DNA from: an uncultured Bacteroidota bacterium
GTDB lineage: Bacteria; Bacteroidota; Bacteroidia; Chitinophagales; Chitinophagaceae
DNA length: 8,660 bases
Direction of reading: 5' to 3'
Assembly (NCBI GenBank): GCA_946479055.1
Contig: CAMLEX010000166.1
Span: 1 to 8,660 of the forward strand
Part shown: positions 7,080 to 8,660 of the stretch, piece by piece
Numbering within the stretch: position 1 is the stretch's first letter
Layout of the letters: every line of letters starts with the position of its first letter
Notes under the pieces: generated by a model
The model's input: only the letters and a program-made list of their open reading frames with translations
What the model was told of the DNA's origin: nothing
Database searches by the model: none
Program-made: the position numbers and the translations under genes

Positions 7080-8123
7080 TTATGGCTTGCTGAAACGTAT
7101 GTCTTGTATAAATGAAGAATCAGTTAATGTACGAAGGAAAAGTGCCAGGTTGATTGCTTCAGTATTGGTGAGCTGAATGCCACTAGTAAGAAGCGGATCC
7201 AACGTGGCATTTTGCTGAATGCCGGTGCGGTAATGATTAATGCATTGAGCCAGGGTGTTAAACCGGCCATCATGCATATAGTTGGACGAGATATAAACAT
7301 TTCGCAATGTTGGCACTTTGAATTTTAAAGAATCGGCCGGATCGTGTGTAATTCTCATTTTTCCAAAATCGTTCAGGAAATTATCTACGGGTAAACCAAT
7401 ATTCCGCAGACTATAATCTGTAAACATCGGTTCAGGATGACAGGTACTGCAATTGGCCTGGAATAATTGATAGCCGTTTTCTTCCTGTGCAGTAAAAGTT
7501 GCGAGTCCTTTTTTATACCGATCATATTTTGAATAGGCAGATACCAGCGAGCCGGTAAATTGCGCCAATGCTTTTAAAATATGTTCCGGATTGATAAACT
7601 CTGTTCTGAAGACGTTCTTGAACTGTTTCCGGTACTCAGGATCTTTTTGTAGTTTATTTATCACTCCGTTGAATGATTCTGCCATTTCTATATGCCCGTT
7701 AATGGGCTGCGCCGCTTCATCAAAAAGGGAACTGAATTCTCCATCCCAATGGAATTTATCCTGCCAGGCAAGATTTAAAAGAACCGGGGCATTGCGCAAA
7801 GTATGGGAGCCATTGTAGCCGTGACTGCGGTCATGTTCGTATGTACCGAAAGATGCGATCTGTTGATGACAGGAAGCGCAGGGATAATTGCCATCGAGTG
7901 ATAAGCGGCCGTCATAAAATAATCGCCTGCCCAGTCCTATACCTTCTTTTGATAAAGGATTATCCGAAAATTTGTAAACCGGATCAGGAAAACCTTCCGG
8001 GATTTCCTGTTGTAAAAACGTGAGATTATTGGGATTATCGTTTTTTTTGCAAGACCCAAGTAAGTATGAAAATTGAAAAACTAATCCGGTTAACGCTAGT
8101 ATGGTAAAAAGGCTTTTGGCCAT
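7080..8123 (-). CDS. Di-haem cytochrome c peroxidase family lipoprotein
   Basis: A 347-residue c-type cytochrome of the CcpA/MauG family, which reduces hydrogen peroxide with electrons from small cytochromes; some members instead oxidise protein or other substrates. Two haem c sites are visible: CASCH (C82, C85, H86) and CSTCH (C225, C228, H229). Family marks include GLGRRLFYDGRLSLDG (63-78), FHWDGE (124-129), the helix ILKALAQFTGSLVS (182-195), FKVPTLRNV (268-276) and MHDGRF (283-288). The length is normal. The N-terminus has a lipoprotein signal peptide with lipobox LGSC (C25), so the enzyme should be membrane-anchored on the periplasmic side. The ATG at 8123 is fixed by this signal. No MbnP-type partner or cytochrome biogenesis gene is in the window. 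It lies 76 bp downstream of arfB on the same strand, so read-through is possible. No convincing promoter is seen. Whether it is a true peroxidase cannot be settled by motif alone. Confidence 0.93.
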   Translation of the reverse strand: MAKSLFTILALTGLVFQFSYLLGSCKKNDNPNNLTFLQQEIPEGFPDPVYKFSDNPLSKEGIGLGRRLFYDGRLSLDGNYPCASCHQQIASFGTYEHDRSHGYNGSHTLRNAPVLLNLAWQDKFHWDGEFSSLFDEAAQPINGHIEMAESFNGVINKLQKDPEYRKQFKNVFRTEFINPEHILKALAQFTGSLVSAYSKYDRYKKGLATFTAQEENGYQLFQANCSTCHPEPMFTDYSLRNIGLPVDNFLNDFGKMRITHDPADSLKFKVPTLRNVYISSNYMHDGRFNTLAQCINHYRTGIQQNATLDPLLTSGIQLTNTEAINLALFLRTLTDSSFIQDIRFSKP

Positions 8124-8199
8124 CTCGTCTCACAAATTTTATTATTGTCGAAAAGTAAAAGATTTATACGATCTAAATTTTCCCTTTAGGTGACAAGGG

Positions 8200-8604
8200 C
8201 TAATATTCATCGGCTCTGAATTTTTTCCGGCCCGATTTAATCTCACCCTGTCTTTTTTTAGATTCTATTCTTTTTTCTTTTGCTGCTTTGCTCGCCCGTG
8301 TAGCAATTCTGAGTTTTTTCTTTATTAACGCGTCATTAACCAGTTTATTGATCTTTTCAATAGCTTCTTCTTTATTGGCCAGTTGGGTGCGATGTGTTTG
8401 TGCTTTCACCTGCAAAAAACCATCACCACTAATGCGATTGGATAGTTTTTCTTTCAACACTATTTTTTGTTCATCAGAAATTAACAGGGAGCCGTCAATA
8501 TGTAATGAAGCGATAACGGCTGTTTCTACCTTGTTTACATTTTGTCCGCCTTTTCCGCCACTGCGGGTGGTTTGTAAATTTATTTCTTTTGTAAAGTCGA
8601 TCAT
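8200..8604 (-). CDS. arfB: Ribosome-rescue peptidyl-tRNA hydrolase ArfB (YaeJ/ICT1 type)
   Basis: A 134-residue release-factor-like hydrolase that frees the nascent chain from ribosomes stalled at the end of an mRNA without a stop codon. The catalytic loop RSGGKGGQNVNKVET has the GGQ triplet at residues 19-21 of a short release-factor domain. There is no stop-codon recognition domain. The C-terminal tail (about 98-134) is strongly basic (KKKLRIATRASKAAKEKRIE, then KKRQGEIKSGRKK) and in ArfB enters the empty mRNA channel. Length and layout match ArfB closely, including the tail that separates it from prfH-like paralogues. The frame also opens at a TTG (8610), but the ATG at 8604 gives the normal N-terminus MIDF, and an in-frame TGA at 8616-8614 blocks further extension. 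A heptamer repeat array lies immediately upstream, so any promoter is beyond the window. Confidence 0.95.
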   Translation of the reverse strand: MIDFTKEINLQTTRSGGKGGQNVNKVETAVIASLHIDGSLLISDEQKIVLKEKLSNRISGDGFLQVKAQTHRTQLANKEEAIEKINKLVNDALIKKKLRIATRASKAAKEKRIESKKRQGEIKSGRKKFRADEY

Positions 8605-8605
8605 G

Positions 8606-8660
8606 GTCAATAGTCAATAGTCAATAGTCAATAGTCAATAGTCAATAGTCAATAGTCAAT
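8606..8660. repeat. Heptanucleotide tandem repeat (GTCAATA)n upstream of arfB
   Basis: Seven full GTCAATA units (8606-8654) and six bases of an eighth (8655-8660) run without a mismatch to the window edge, so the full length is unknown. The array begins one base from the arfB start codon and forms its entire visible leader. On the minus strand the unit is TATTGAC. All three frames hit TGA within 21 bases, so the array is not coding. Confidence 0.95.

Noticed and set aside
8133..8141. TAAAATTTG upstream of the peroxidase gene as a -7 box
   Set aside because: The spacing between TA and TTTG is one base too long, and no TTG/TTTG lies at -33 distance.
8182..8199. Inverted repeat CCCTT/AAGGG just after arfB as a terminator
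   Set aside because: The stem is only 5 bp with an 8-nt loop and no T-run follows on the minus strand.
8606..8660. CRISPR-like array
   Set aside because: The units are contiguous 7-mers without spacers; it is a simple tandem repeat.

Overview
The window looks like an ordinary chromosomal stretch from a Bacteroidetes (Bacteroidota) bacterium, probably near the Chitinophagaceae. This rests on four things. Promoter boxes match the Bacteroidetes TTTG / TAnnTTTG pattern. Start codons lack strong Shine-Dalgarno sequences. Exported proteins carry short signal peptides ending in SNAQ or SQA. A signal-peptide/TolB-like/Omp85-like outer-membrane architecture is present. The family-level placement is an inference. 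No tRNA, rRNA, CRISPR array, transposase or phage gene is visible.

Layout, left to right. A strong intrinsic terminator (about 10-45, minus) closes a very large minus-strand gene (87-3473/3539) for a predicted outer-membrane protein: an inactive gluzincin-like peptidase domain, a TolB-like propeller, a charged linker and an Omp85-type barrel. A divergent intergenic region of about 200 bp separates it from a plus-strand metallo-beta-lactamase-fold hydrolase of the glyoxalase-II/YcbL type (3738-4382). That gene converges on a 14-TM oligosaccharide flippase (minus, stop at 4564). The 180-bp gap between them holds what reads like a decayed small reading frame (4398-4554). A compact pair of back-to-back Bacteroidetes promoters (6091-6182) then drives the flippase leftward and a secreted coiled-coil protein of unknown function rightward (6198-6842). 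The promoter positions imply a TTG start at 6069 for the flippase and the ATG at 6198 for the coiled-coil gene. A repeat-rich spacer (6843-7079) with several CTCC/GGAG hairpins separates that gene from a di-haem cytochrome c peroxidase lipoprotein (minus, 7080-8123). Upstream of it lies the ribosome-rescue peptidyl-tRNA hydrolase ArfB (minus, 8200-8604). A heptanucleotide tandem array (8606 to the window edge) starts one base from the arfB start codon.

The genes do not form one pathway. Several act at the cell envelope (barrel protein, flippase, exported coiled-coil protein, lipoprotein peroxidase); the MBL hydrolase and ArfB are cytoplasmic housekeeping enzymes. I see no convincing new multi-gene system. 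The points most worth a second look are the pseudo-peptidase/propeller/barrel fusion, the heptamer array against arfB, the back-to-back promoter pair that revises two starts, and the possible gene remnant at 4398-4554.
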